Source of the DNA: Pelargonium cotyledonis
Taxonomy: Eukaryota; Streptophyta; Magnoliopsida; Geraniales; Geraniaceae
NCBI GenBank assembly: GCA_036897625.1
Contig: JAYMTA010000482.1
Location: forward strand, 1-28,021
Length of the DNA stretch: 28,021 nucleotides
Direction: 5' to 3'
A program made the translations under genes and the position numbers. Below the pieces are notes generated by a model that worked only from the letters and a program-made list of their open reading frames with translations, did not search any database and was not told the DNA's origin. Positions 1 to 11,700 of the stretch are shown here, piece after piece (within the stretch, counting starts at the first letter, position 1; every line of letters begins with the position of its first letter).

Positions 1-16
1 TATATATATATATATA
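1..16. repeat. (TA)8 microsatellite
   Basis: Sixteen bases of alternating T and A open the window. The repeat may continue beyond the left edge. Confidence 0.8.
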
Positions 17-29
17 ATTAATAACTGGA

Positions 30-212
30 GCGAGCAGGGCGGGTTGGCCCGTGATTTACATTATGCAAACCGGGAGCCGTTTGAAGTTTGGGCGGATTTA
101 ATCCGATCCGGCCGCTAATTCAGTCAGTTTAAATGGAGCGGTCTGGAGCGGTTATTTAAAGCGGATGGATTGAGCGGTTTTCCGGTTCACGGCCCGTTTT
201 TCTCAACCCTAG
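30..212. mobile_element. Possible terminus of a hAT-like non-autonomous element
   Basis: This short stretch is unusually GC-rich for its surroundings and repeats the motifs GAGCGG and GCGG. Read on the minus strand from 212 it begins CTAGGGTTGAGAAAAACGGG, which resembles the ends of some plant hAT elements (CAGGG or TAGGG followed by a GGGCC-rich stretch). The opposite end and the 8-bp target duplication lie outside the window, so the assignment rests on terminal resemblance alone. Confidence 0.3.
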
Positions 213-2100
213 TAAAAGGGGCCGCGATCCTTAATGTCATCAGGCCTTCACCGATAGAGATTGTTAAATCTACTATCTCAACAATGGGATGTGGGATTCT
301 CTTCATCTAGTCAAAAAGGCGTGCAATATAACCTCAGTTGAGCTTCATGTTTCCAATATTACTCGGTGCACTCTATGTATGTTTTATACTTCCAGCTACA
401 CTATGAACGAGACCTCATGCAAAAATTTAAACTATATTTCAATTTTAATGATCATTTTGTTCGATGCATGCAAAAAAGGCGACAAATTGAAGCTATGCAT
501 AGGTACTTATGGTTGCAGGGGATCACAAGATGGGTATATTTGCCAAGGTGGGGAGCTTTTCTATGACTAACGTTATGAGCCAGATAGAGCTCCTGCTTGG
601 GCTAGGAAGCCCGAGGCATCTAGGTCAAAGAAAGAGGCTTGTGCTCCTTCAAGCGGGGCGTGCTAAGAATCTAGCTTAAGTTGAGAAATTATCTTTAACT
701 ATCATATTTAACATTTGTCTTATTGGAAGCCTTGTGCTTTTTTCTTCATATCCTCCCCTAGAGCCCCTAACCTCTTGTTTATCTTCAAATTTACAATTAA
801 TAGTTGATCTTAGGTTTGTTGCAATTGAATTCAATATGAACACATGTTAAGTCCACAATAGACACCATCTTTTCAACTAGACATTTATGATATTGATAGC
901 ATTTGAGTGAGACCCATTACAAAAAAATGGCACACAGAATTAGATCCCTCGATTATCCTTTTATTACTCATTATATACTGACATGTACTGGTGTGGGTCT
1001 TAAAGGCCCCTGTTGTTACTTCCTTACCTCACCACCTGGTTGGGTACTAACACACGCGTCTATGCATTCACCTCACCAATGCACACATATCCACTTGTAT
1101 GCTCTCCTTTAAGATGTGAGTCCTCATACTCGCTCGTCGTTAAGACATACCTCTCCTCATGATGTGTACACCCATGCGTGGGACTTGCCAAGACGTGTAT
1201 GTCCGCGTGTGGCCTCCCTCTAAGACTTGCATATGCGCCTTTTCTATGCGCGTACATCCACTCTCACAGACCCCCTCCAAGATTTGTCTCTGCGCATGCG
1301 CCCTTTAAAACCTTTAACCTCTTATACCTTGAGATACAAAATAACTTTGTCCCCCTCCTCCTCCTCCCACCACCCCAAGCAGACAACACACTCTGACCCA
1401 CAAAATCTTTTTAGGTAAGGCACGCCCAATTGGCAACCTCTCATACCTCACGTGGATAAGTACGCGCAGAGGCTCTGGGCATGGTACACCCTGGGGCTAT
1501 TTCCTTGACTTGGTACTCCCACTAACCTTAATGCATAAGCTCCTCAATGACCTCAAGATGATGACACCATAAACTCCTCATCAATAGGCTCTAATGCCAC
1601 ATCATCAAAATGTCATGCTTAAATCATCTTTTGTGCTCATAACACGTGTTTGACATCATCAATCTCACTTGCAACCAATCATAACGTGACACATCTCCCG
1701 CTCATCTTAACTTTGTGAGCATGAATACCCCCTCAAGGTATGAAGTATGAATCTTTTTTAGCTTTTGAGATTCATTTGTGTCATTCACACATTTTGAGCT
1801 CTCAAATTCTCTATAGAATTCCACAATCACACACCCTTATTTTACAATATATAGTAGAAACACTAGCTCTCAATCCTGAGGTGAGGTCTAGGGGTACTCC
1901 CCCCCTGAGTTTTAAGTGTAATGTGATAACCCATAAAAAATAATCTAAGTGTGAAAGTCGAGTACTAGACTCCTACAACAAGTAGAATTTTTCACCAACA
2001 CAGTTCCGACTCATTTTGTTAACCTCAGTTCAACAAGATAAATCAATTGTTATTTAATAAAATTTTAAAAGAAATAGTTTGTATAGAAATATTGAATACT
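213..2100. other. Intergenic stretch without a recognised gene
   Basis: Only short open frames occur here (longest 93 codons, at 289-570), with no domain I recognise and no splice pattern joining them. Bases 1020-1310 are GC-richer and contain about five loose copies of a CTCC-TAAGA-TG motif near 1108, 1137, 1184, 1217 and 1274, unevenly spaced by 29 to 57 bases. Bases 1480-1960 could be old LTR or MITE sequence, but I could not find paired ends. Confidence 0.5.
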
Positions 2101-2106
2101 GTAATA

Positions 2107-2225
2107 CTCATTTCATCCCAAACTAGGTGTCATGTTTCTCTTACATTTTTATTCCTAAATGAGTCTTTTTTTTATAAGAAAATTAGTTATGCATGAATTG
2201 TCAATTGTATTCCTATAATAAGTTA
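2107..2225 (+). mobile_element. Left part of an old Stowaway-like (Tc1/mariner) element
   Basis: After a TA at 2105-2106 the sequence CTCATTTCATCCCAAACTAG matches a decayed Stowaway terminus of the CTCCCTCCGTYCC type. Bases 2176-2221 are a direct-repeat partner of 3672-3718 in the larger Stowaway-like element at 2530-4892, so the two belong to one family. The small Stowaway copy at 2226-2478 interrupts it. Its right end could not be fixed; it may lie near 2520. Confidence 0.5.
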
Positions 2226-2478
2226 CTCCCTCCGTTCCAAAATGAATGTCTTGTTTGTCTAAATTTTTTGTCCCAAAATGAGTGTCATGTTTCTATTTTT
2301 ATGTTATTATATTATTGTTCTTCCCATATTACCCTTATCACATATTCATATGGGCAAATATGCACATGGGGTGTAGTTGGAGAAAGTGAGAGTTATATTG
2401 GAAACAGACTAAATTATCTTGTAATTCTTAATTTTTGCAAAATATGGAAATAAGACACTCATTTTGGGACGGATGGAG
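2226..2478 (+). mobile_element. Stowaway-like MITE (Tc1/mariner type), complete
   Basis: The 253-bp element starts CTCCCTCCGTTCCAAAATGA and ends TCATTTTGGGACGGATGGAG. These ends form an imperfect terminal inverted repeat of about 30 bp that matches the well-known plant Stowaway terminus. TA dinucleotides at 2224-2225 and 2479-2480 are the expected target duplication. It has no coding capacity and inserted into the older relative at 2107. Confidence 0.88.
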
Positions 2479-2606
2479 TAGTTAATATACATTTATATCC
2501 TAGTTAGTAAGTATTTTTTAAGTTTGTTACTTCCTCTATCCTAAAATAAGTGTCATGTTTCATTTGTATATTTATCTTAAAATAAATGTCTTATTTTTTT
2601 TTTTTT

Positions 2607-3662
2607 GAGATACGCCACTTTTTAGTACGTGAACTTTAAGTAGATGTTCAAATAAATACGTGTACTATTTTTTTTTGTTCATTTAAGTACGTGAAGTTTA
2701 AATATTTGTTTAATTACATCATTTTATCCAGTTCAGTTAACTACCACAGTTAACTATTCCACATGGCAATGATGTGGCAATTTTTTTTATGAAAAATATA
2801 TTATAATATGATTGGGATGGTGACATGTCGAAACTAAAAGCCCACGTGACATGCACATGATAAATTTTTATGAAACAAATGTAAACCCTAATATCAGACT
2901 TCTTCTTTTTCTATTTACCGTAGACCATTAATTATTGCTCTTCTTCTTTATTTTCCAAAACTTCATCTTGAAGTTTCATATAAAAAATTAAAAACTGAAA
3001 AATTATGATAAAATTAAAATAATGCTACAACCCATAAATATTTGGATCTCCTGCTTAACTAACTAAAATTTTATACACACTATAATAAACTAGATAGCTT
3101 AACATAAAATTTTATACACACTATAATAAACTAGATAGCTTAACAAGGACCAGAACGTTTTTTCAAGTGATAGACCCCATATGAAGACAAGGGCTTCTCT
3201 TGTAATATATATATATTTATCTTGTTTACGGCAAATAAGTTAGAAGCTTCTTTCTATTTATTACTTTTCTGTGTAGTTATGCCCATTTTTTCAAGTTTTA
3301 ATTTTTTGATATGAAACTTCAAGATTAACCATGGAATTTTGAAAAATAAGAGAGAAGAGCAATAATTAATGCTCTCCAGAAAATAAAAAAAAATCTAATA
3401 TTAGGATTTACATTTGTTTCACAAAAAATTATCATAATTTTTGACATGTCACCATCTCAGTCATATTATAATATATTTTGAATAAAAAAATTGCCACATC
3501 ATTACCATGTGAAATAGTTAACTGAGGTAGTTAACGGAGTTGGATGGAACGATATAATTAAACAAAATTTTAAACTACACGTACTCAATTGAACAAAAAA
3601 ATAGTACACGTATCTATTTAAACATTTACCCAAAGTTCACGTACTAAAAAGTGGCGGATCTC
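2607..3662. mobile_element. Non-autonomous foldback / Mutator-like element with about 390-bp inverted repeats
   Basis: Both ends begin GAGATMCGCCACTTTTTAGT when read inward. The arms (about 2607-2995 and 3285-3662) stay recognisably complementary throughout, sharing GTACGTGAAC, the GTTAACTACC block and TGAAACAAATGTAAA. Only about 300 bp of unique sequence separates them. The flanks are T runs (2594-2606 and 3663-3673), consistent with a T-rich 9-bp target duplication, but T slippage prevents a firm call. No protein is encoded. Such long arms would give a hairpin transcript. The family assignment is an inference from arm length and general terminal style. Confidence 0.75.
3064..3145 (+). repeat. 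Tandem duplication of a 41-bp unit
   Basis: Two identical copies of a unit beginning TAAAATTTTATACACACTAT lie head to tail at 3064-3104 and 3105-3145, in the loop of the foldback element. Their identity suggests a recent duplication compared with the diverged arms around them. Confidence 0.9.
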
Positions 3663-3824
3663 TTTTTTTTTTTAAAGAAATTAGTCATGCATACATTGTC
3701 AATAATATCCTTATAATATCATTTAAATTTGTACAACTTAAGTTTCTTTTCCTTGGGTTATAGGAGAAAATATACCACAATAACTTTTCCTTTATTTTTT
3801 ATAAACAAATTGAAAGGATAACAT

Positions 3825-4860
3825 TGTTGGGCCCACTAGGCCCAGATAGAAACCATAACACAAGGATCGTAAAGTAGAACCCAATCAAGCCCATGAGGCA
3901 CACGCCGCCTTTTCCTATAAAAGACCATGAGGTCACATACAGAGGTAAGACAATACGATTCCAAAGAGAATATACTCCTAATCATTAGCAACATGCTAAC
4001 TTGATCGTTGGAGGGGTCTTAGTGCCTGTTTGTGAACTCTACTTCATATATATGTCAATAGGAAGAGAGAGACTATAAGTTTATAAGAGGTAAAAGGAAA
4101 AGGGAGAGTTTAGAAAATTTGGGTTGTGTTTGTTAAAATAAGTTGTAATAAAAAGTGTTAAAGGAGGCGTAAAAGTGGACGTTGCTTGTTAAATTTTGGT
4201 GAAAAAAATAGTATGCTTTGTAAAAAAAAGTCTATAATGCATGTTCATTTTAATTTATTTGATATTTTAAATTGAATAAATGAGAGCCATTAAATTAAAT
4301 TATCAGTCAACCAATTCAAATAATTGGTTTACCATTTCATGTTATGGGTTTACTAACTCAAAACACAATGAATAACATCAGACATAAATTTCTATTATAA
4401 GAATGCATATATTGGTAATAACTATAAATAAGAAAACAACAAATAAACATTAAACTAACATAAATAAGTTGGAACAAATAAGTATGCGGTAGAACTCACA
4501 TGCTACAGACCAAACAAAACTCCTTCATGATGTTGGTTGAGGGGGCAAACTTGTAACTAACCAACACTACTACGGGGTTATTATGATCCAAAAAATGAAT
4601 TCTCTCTCTTCCTTCCTCCTTAAAGTAACCCAACACCAACTTCTCAGATTTAACTCTCTCTCCTCCTTTTGCTTAGGTGGTACTCCAAGAAGGAGGAGAG
4701 AGAGTCAGATTCTACACACTTGCTACTTTATCTTAGTTGGATACACAAAGTGAGCAAATGGAGCTCACACTAGAGTTCACAAACATGGTCTTAATTGGAA
4801 AATACCTTGTTTTGCAGGATCCGATCGAGATAAGAACTGGAATCTTTCGGTAGAGTAACA
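3825..4860 (+). mobile_element. LTR-retrotransposon LTR fossil (Ty3/gypsy-like), split by a MITE
   Basis: The fossil starts TGTTGGGCCCACTAGGCCCA. It has a TATAAAAG box at 3916-3923 and continues through ACTTGATCGTTGGAGGGGTC and, after the MITE at 4022-4790, CCTTGTTTTGCAGGATCCG. This order of motifs is familiar from plant Ty3/gypsy LTRs. No internal retrotransposon sequence adjoins it, so a solo LTR is likely. The right end (4855-4860) and target duplication are uncertain. About 270 bp are LTR and the rest is the inserted MITE. It is an old, non-functional relic. Confidence 0.55.
4022..4790. mobile_element. PIF/Harbinger (Tourist-like) non-autonomous element
   Basis: The left end GTGCCTGTTTGTGAACTCT and the right end, read inward as GACCATGTTTGTGAACTCT, match at 16 of 19 positions. 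TTA on each side (4019-4021 and 4791-4793) is the 3-bp duplication typical of Harbinger elements, and the GCCTGTTTG start is common in Tourist MITEs. At 769 bp it is long for a MITE, and no transposase is visible. It lies inside the LTR fossil, so it is younger than that LTR. Confidence 0.65.
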
Positions 4861-4894
4861 ATTAACAAACACTTATTTTGAAACGAAGAAATTA

Positions 4895-5500
4895 TATCAC
4901 ATTAACATAAAGATGTAAAAATAAATATCTCACTAACATATTTTCAATTATTGAAAAAAAAAACACATATTTCGAGACCAAGAGAGCGGTTAACTTTGTC
5001 ACAAATATAAGCACTTGACAATGAAGCCGAGAGATCACATTCTTAAGAATTACAAATCCTAGCATGGGCTAGGACACTATGACTTGAGAAATGTACATGC
5101 AACATCCAAAAGATCTTGTAATGAATTAGTTTCACATAAAGAATTAGGACTACAAATTTCAAGATATGACATTAATATAAGACAAGGGGTCAAAATAGCA
5201 TATTTGAAAAAAGGGGCATTGTGGACCTAATAAGGTGTTTCAACAGCAATTGGAAAACGCTTTGTCAAGAACTTAAGGCGTTTCAATCTAAAACCACAAT
5301 AGTAAAAAAAAATAATAATAATAAAAAAAATATAAAAAAACTCTTATTAGACTACCCTTTTTTCAAACCTAGCCTTACCGCCAAGTGACAGGACACGTTA
5401 GAGCTGATGAAAAACAGTCCCGGTGGGAAACCCTGCGGCCCACATTGTCAGGTAATTTGTAGTGTTAGCAGAAATATAAGTGTGTACAAATTAATGTGAA
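4895..5500. other. Intergenic spacer, nothing recognised
   Basis: AT-rich sequence with an A-rich stretch at 5300-5340. I find no coding frame, paired termini or RNA gene here. Confidence 0.5.
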
Positions 5501-5515
5501 GTAGCATTTCACCCT

Positions 5516-5753
5516 TTTATTCAGAAAGAAACTAGTAACAAAACAAATTTGGAAATTTATTGAAAACCCTTAACCTGAACAGCAGCATGAACAAATTTGG
5601 AAATGAAAATATAAGAAAGCAGCAGAGTACAGTACATGGTGCAATGTGTGTTGCATTGCAAGTCTTTGTTGTACTTGTAGCTGCTTTGGCAACAATTAAC
5701 AGTGGAATGGGTCATTTCTGTTTACAGAGCGACAGGTCTTTTATTGGGTCTTT
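5516..5753 (-). other. Probable DPE2 3' UTR
   Basis: Downstream of the DPE2 stop on the minus strand, AATAAA-type signals occur at 5745-5740, which is close to the stop, and at 5521-5516. The second fits a 3' UTR of roughly 220-250 bases. The polyadenylation point is inferred only. A plus-strand open frame at 5560-5871 overlaps this UTR and the last exon and is not thought to be a gene. Confidence 0.45.
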
Positions 5754-8700
5754 TCAGCTTTTTCCAGTAGTAGGATATGACCTTCCACTCTCACTAACCA
5801 AACCTTTGATGGTTGTTTTGAGCTCCTTATCCTTCATCAAAGATTCCAATGTAACATGTACACCTGAATAGCGGTAACGACAAGATTCAATTCGTCGTTG
5901 TTTCGATGCATGCACGCATGCATATACAATGTAACTTCAGAAAGCAATTAACATCATGGGGGATACTTACGAAATCTCCAATAGTGCTTTGGATTTGTAG
6001 GGTCGTTGATCGTCTCCTCTGCTGCGGGTCGTGTAGTGTATTCTTCTTTCAGTGCTAACAGATCCTGTACATCATATAAACCATGGGTTGATATCCAATA
6101 AACTGAACTTTTTATATTCATAAAATGATCACTAGAAACCATGTGAGCTCTGTTAACCCAGCGGTCTGATGTATGCTTCAACCGGAGCATTATTTAAATA
6201 AGGAACCGAAGTCTGAGTTTTATGCCAAAACATTCACTACAATACCTGAAGAGGGAATATTGCCCACATTGATGGAGAATCAACATGCTGTCGTAGGATG
6301 AAATGGGCAATCTCAGGAACACATTTACTAGGAGGCAACTTATCAGTCCCCACCACGTTCTTGAAAAAACGACGTCTTCTCTCTTCATCTTCTTCCCACC
6401 AAGCACGCAGGGTGGAGCAGTCGTGGCATGATGGAGCACACACCTGAAACACATTAACAATGCCTAATTACAATAATGACAGTTTTGTGACAAATAATAA
6501 GACCAGGGTGGGTCACCAAAGGTGCTATACAACTCTACAAGTTTATTTTAAATAAGCTTGCATAATCAGCAGAAAATATAAAAACAGTAATGTGTAAAAC
6601 AAAATATTTCACGACACAAAAATAGTAATGTCTTCACAGTCCAATTGATGGCCAGCCGTCAAAACACATCCCAAAACAACCAGCAGAAAATAGGCAAAGA
6701 ATGTTGCGAGGTATCTTACTGTCATGTAGCTGTATTGAGAAGGAATACCGAATTCCAGACCAGGTTCACTGGGCATACGTTGAATGCGTAAACCTATTAA
6801 TCCCAATTCTTGCATAACCTGCTACATCCAGTCAACAGTGTTATAAGAAATATTTTAGGAATAGGTGTCAAGAGCAATTAAGTTCAGAAGAGATACCGGA
6901 TGAACACAGGAAGGAATAAGACCCAGGTCTTCTCCACACGCTAGCATATTTGATGAGTTCAGGAGAACAGGAAGAGTTTTTAGAGCATTTTGCCTCCAGA
7001 GGTTTTCTTGCCTTTGAAAATAGTAGTCATGGTATAATCTTCTTAGAACATTTTTGCTGCACAAGTGAAAAATGGTAAGAGGTTGCCACAATAAAAGCAA
7101 ATAAGGGAGTTGAAACTCCACCCCAAACTAATCAAGAAAAAGTGAACAAGTTCAACAGAAAATAAACAATCAAATGTGAGTAACTGCAACAAGGAACTTC
7201 ATATCAGGCTGAGATTGTTGATATACTTTCTTGTGTTAAATTCACATAATAATGTATAAATTAGAAAAGAAGCTTAAGTTTCACAGCGAAGCAGCAAAAG
7301 TACCTATGGTCATCCAAATCCTTGAAACTCAAAGTATCTTCCAGATTAAACCGTGGATAGAATTTCTTTGCATCCTCTGGATCTCTGATAAGAACTATGT
7401 TCTACAAAAGCAATTAACAGATTAAAATAGATAGGAAACCTATTAGTACAATCATTAACTCCCATGGTAGTCATCACTTAGAGAAGGGATGGGATGAAAG
7501 GTTTAGAATAAGTTCATCTACAGTTTTTAAACAAACAGTAATGAACCTGTTTTTTGTTCATCAACACAGTAAAATACCTTCAAGAGATCAAACAGATCAG
7601 AACGTATCTTGTCTTCACTATCAAACAACATAGACCTTTCTGCACATGACTTCAGCTTGGCAGCAAGTTTTTTTTCTGTGTTGCAGTCCTCTTTGAACTA
7701 CATAAAAAATAAAACAGTAAGGAAAAAACAAATGTCTATGAATCCAAGAAGGGCTTTGGCTCAGTATTTGTTATGATAAAAAATATTTTTAAATTACACA
7801 TTGGCTATAATATACACCAAAACATTAACCTTGTAATCCTATATAAACAAGGTTCTAGTAAAGCACTTGCATAGTATAATGGCTAGGAAAGGAGACTACC
7901 ATTGCTTCTTTGTTATGCAATGACTCATAAACACATTTACACTGATACAAAAGATATCTTTCAGAGAATTTTCTAACGAATTAATCAAACCATGACAAAT
8001 TTCATTCATATTGTTCAGTTGACAATCAAAAAATATATTTCTATTAATATCTTAAGGAATTGTTTTGTAAGGTCCTTTTGGCATGGTGAAAAGATGACAT
8101 ATCAAAGGATGAGACCTCAGTTATGTAATAACAAGAAGATTTGCATCTAAAACCAACTTCATCTTGGAATGAATTTTTGTTCAGCATCTGAAGACTTGAA
8201 GATATAATAGGCGGTACATGAGGCACTTTGTACATATTTCAAGCTCCAACTATAACCAGCACCGTTAGAAGGAACTATAACTATACCTCTTATTCTGAAT
8301 GCAACTTGTACTAGCAATATTTTTCCCATATCAGTCTGCCCATCTTACTGGATTTTCTTTCACTTTAATAGTTAATATATTTGCAATGCACAGATCAATT
8401 GCGATGTTTAAATATTTACCTTGTCACCTATATTGCCACAAACTTGTATTTCTTCCGAGGCTTTTTTTAGAGTTCATAAATATTTCTTACATCGTAGATA
8501 TGCAGAGTTACCCTCAGCTTTCTTAATTCCATAAGCAGGAACTTTTTCATCAGAAACGCTCCTAAAAAAGTGGACATTCAATCTTTGGATACATGGTGTC
8601 TGGGGATCAAACTTTCAATATGTTTTTTAGCAATTGCCACCACAATTATGGGGAACTTTCAACAAGTTCATGAATCTTTTTAGTATTTATAAATAAATAA

Positions 8701-11700
8701 ATGAATGCAACATCAACTTATTGATGTATAGTTAATATCATCTATGCTGGAAGGAATCCCTAGTGAAACAAGATTATACTCTTTTGTCAACTATACCACT
8801 AATCTGGTACTGTGGATGAAAAAGGTTGCAAAATTGTCAATGTTAAAATTTTAGATAATTATTATTACCTCATAACAATGCTTTTGATATTCATTCAAAA
8901 AGTTTGCAATGATGAAAGTCCACGAATCTCCAAATTTGTCCTGAAACAAAACAAAAGGTGGGGAAGAAGTAAGCGATAACAAGACTGTCACTATTAAGTT
9001 GAATGCAAATTGATTTTTCTCAACTGTAGTTAAATACCTGTAAAAATTCCTGCCGAATATATGGGTGGCCCAAGCGATCAAAGTCCCACAGTCCCTCTTT
9101 TTCAAGTTCTTCCTACAGCAGAAGAATTTGACCAATAGAACATAAAAGGATTGGTTTTCTCTAACCAAACATATGGAACCATTCCTTGTTTTTATTGCTT
9201 GAAAAGTTTTTGAACTCTGGAGGTATAGGTATACAATTACCTGACTTAGAGGAATAGAGGGTCGGAACTTTCCCACTAGACCTGTCATAGCGTGATCTGG
9301 AAGTTCCCAGATTCTAAAGAAACCCAATATATGATCAATCCTGTAAGCAGTGAAATATTTGGCCATCTGTGACAAAAATGGACAACAGTTATCTTTACCA
9401 AGTATATGATTTAGTAAGAAAAGGACTGATTAACTGAATACAGTTAAAAAGATGAACAGCAATCATAATGAAACTAAAAGCATAATACCTGTGTTAAGCG
9501 ACCACGCCACCAAGCATAGTTGTCTTTCGACATTTCCTCCCAGTTATATGTAGGAAATCCCCAGTTCTGCCCATTTTTATCAAAGTAATCTGGAGGTGCA
9601 CCAGTAGATGTATTCATACGAAACAAATTTGGATTGACCCAAGTATCAACACTATTTTTGTCAACCCCAATAGGCAGGTCTCCTTTCAACACCACTCCTT
9701 TCTCTCTTGCATACTCTGCAGCTTCTGATAACTGCCAATTTTCAATGTCACGAACAAAAATCAGACTCCTCTTTTGTCAACATTGACTTAGTGAGTTATT
9801 AAAGCACAGAAAAAAAGACAGATATTAACTCAACTTACTTGTAAATGTAAATGGAACTGAACATAATAATGGAAGCGGATAATGTCGTGGTGAAAGGTGC
9901 CTTCAGCAACAAGTTTCTCAAGCTGGACAAAAAAAAAAAAGCTTTAAGGTGAAAAAAGGCACCAATATTGAATTATTGATTAAATAAGTATTTTATCAAC
10001 TGGTGGGGCAATTGGTTGTCCAGGTTTGTTTTTCTTGCCTCCTTTAGGCTTGCTGCACCCTAAAGTGTTTATGTGTTACTGTATTTGCTACGTTTATTTT
10101 TTTGCTTTCTTTCCATCCTGGAAACTGCAGGTGAAAAAAAAAAATAGAAACATATATAGACCCAACAACTAGATTGAGTAGGCAGAGTTTACGTGGCAAC
10201 TACCTTGTCTTTTGAATATTGAGAAAAGCGACCCCATTGGCTGTGATCTGATGTTTCAAAGAAGTCCCTCAAGAAACAGAAGGCAGCATATGGTTTTAGC
10301 CACTCCTTTCATCGATAAAAATAGAAGTCAGAATCACATGTAATGTTAAAAGTAGGTAGCCAAAGAGTTGACATGTTCAAATTCAACAAACTAGAAGAAC
10401 GTGTACCATCATGTATACATATAAGAATAGGAAGATACTATGTACTCATTCTGACCTCATTCTCAGAAAAATATTTCTGAAAGAGACTGGAGTTAAGTAC
10501 TGAATCCTTCTCTAAGGCAAAAACTTTCTTGGCAATTGAAAGCTTAGTTGCCATAGTAGCTTCATAATCAACGGCCTGCATAAATCCAGGACTAAATAAA
10601 TGAGTACGAGGGCCAATATTAAGTAGCAACAATATTATGTAGCAACGATGCATGTATATGATCACTCAACTGTAATCAGAAGTTCGAGAGTATTCAAAAG
10701 TTGGAGTTTTGCATATCTTCAGAATGTCAAGGGTCTCAAAAACGAAGGATAATACACTCATACATTCTTTCCATAGTTAACTTTGCTATGCTTCTAGACA
10801 AACTCTGTGTGAATGGGAGTTCTTATATGCTAAGTAACAACACACCCTCATCCTGATAATAAGAAAACCCTAACATATTTTACTAAAGGGAGGAATTAAA
10901 TGAAAAATTCATTTAGTAACAGAGCTAACAAGTGCATTTTACTATATAAAGTAGACACGAATTACAGATACAATTTCCAAAAAACATGAAATCTGCTGGA
11001 GGCCTAACAGAGCATGAGTAGAGAGGGAGCTAGAACTATGGGAGATTTGTCTTTTATGTCTGGTTTTCTTGCTCTTTCCTAAAACTCCAAGCATGTCTGC
11101 TAATAAAGAACTCAACAACAATGGCTAGACTGCTTTGTCGTTAACTACAAAAAATCAACTCTACATTTATCCATAAATTATTGATCCCTTCATCATGATA
11201 ACTATGGAAATAATTAAATTCAAGAAGGAAGTACCTTTCCATCAAGCTGTTCTTTTGCCAGCAGAATCTCTTGCTGAAAAGAGGAGTGGGTAATTATATC
11301 TACCACAAAAAAGTGTAGAAAACTGGAAAGGAGTATAATTCAGAGAAAGCAAATTACAGATATGGATAAAGCTTATTATAACCACCTTGATATCCTTTGG
11401 CAAATTTTTTGATAGGGCCTCTACTCTCAGGTATAACGGATGCAATGCAAATACAGAAAGAGAGCTGCATGACCAAGCAAATTGAAGGAGATGAACCAAC
11501 GAGATCAACGATTGAAATTCATAACCAGAAAAGAAAAATAAAAGCTGCAAGTTCAAAGGGATATTGAAGGCTACCAATGACAGTAAGCATGGTAGGATAT
11601 TCAAAGATTTGTGTGTGTGTGTGTGTTAGATAACGATTTGAGGAAAAAAAAAAAAAACAGAACAGGCATTCAAATTCATGATGCCAGACATCATTGTTTC

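Larger units (their letters stand above)
2530..4892 (+). mobile_element. Stowaway-like element opened by later insertions
   Basis: The left end, CTTCCTCTATCCTAAAATAA, and the right end at 4870-4892 (ACTTATTTTGAAACGAAGAAAT) form an inverted repeat. Both differ from the Stowaway consensus mainly by C-to-T or G-to-A changes. TA lies on both flanks (2528-2529 and 4893-4894). Without the foldback element (2607-3662) and the LTR fossil (3825 to about 4860), only about 270 bp of the element's own sequence remain, a usual MITE length. That sequence is related to the copy at 2107, which supports the reading. Confidence 0.65.

Noticed and set aside
289-570. Plus-strand 93-codon frame, possible small secreted Cys-rich protein
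   Set aside because: It has no signal peptide at its start, no recognised domain and no gene context. Its length is within chance for this region.
4022-4790. hAT-type element with an 8-bp duplication GGTCTTA
   Set aside because: The inverted-repeat comparison continues through GNNCNTGTTTG to the TTA, so a 3-bp TTA duplication and Harbinger-type ends explain the site better.
5560-5871. Plus-strand 103-codon open frame
   Set aside because: It is antisense to the DPE2 last exon and 3' UTR. The minus strand there encodes the expected C-terminus ([14 protein letters not shown]) with a correct acceptor.
8851-9375. Minus-strand 174-codon frame as one exon or gene
   Set aside because: It contains three DPE2 exons plus read-through of two introns. 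The intron parts lack family similarity and clear splice sites divide it.
11242-11604. Minus-strand 120-codon frame
   Set aside because: Only the part at 11464-11386 matches DPE2 in one frame. The remainder is intron sequence.
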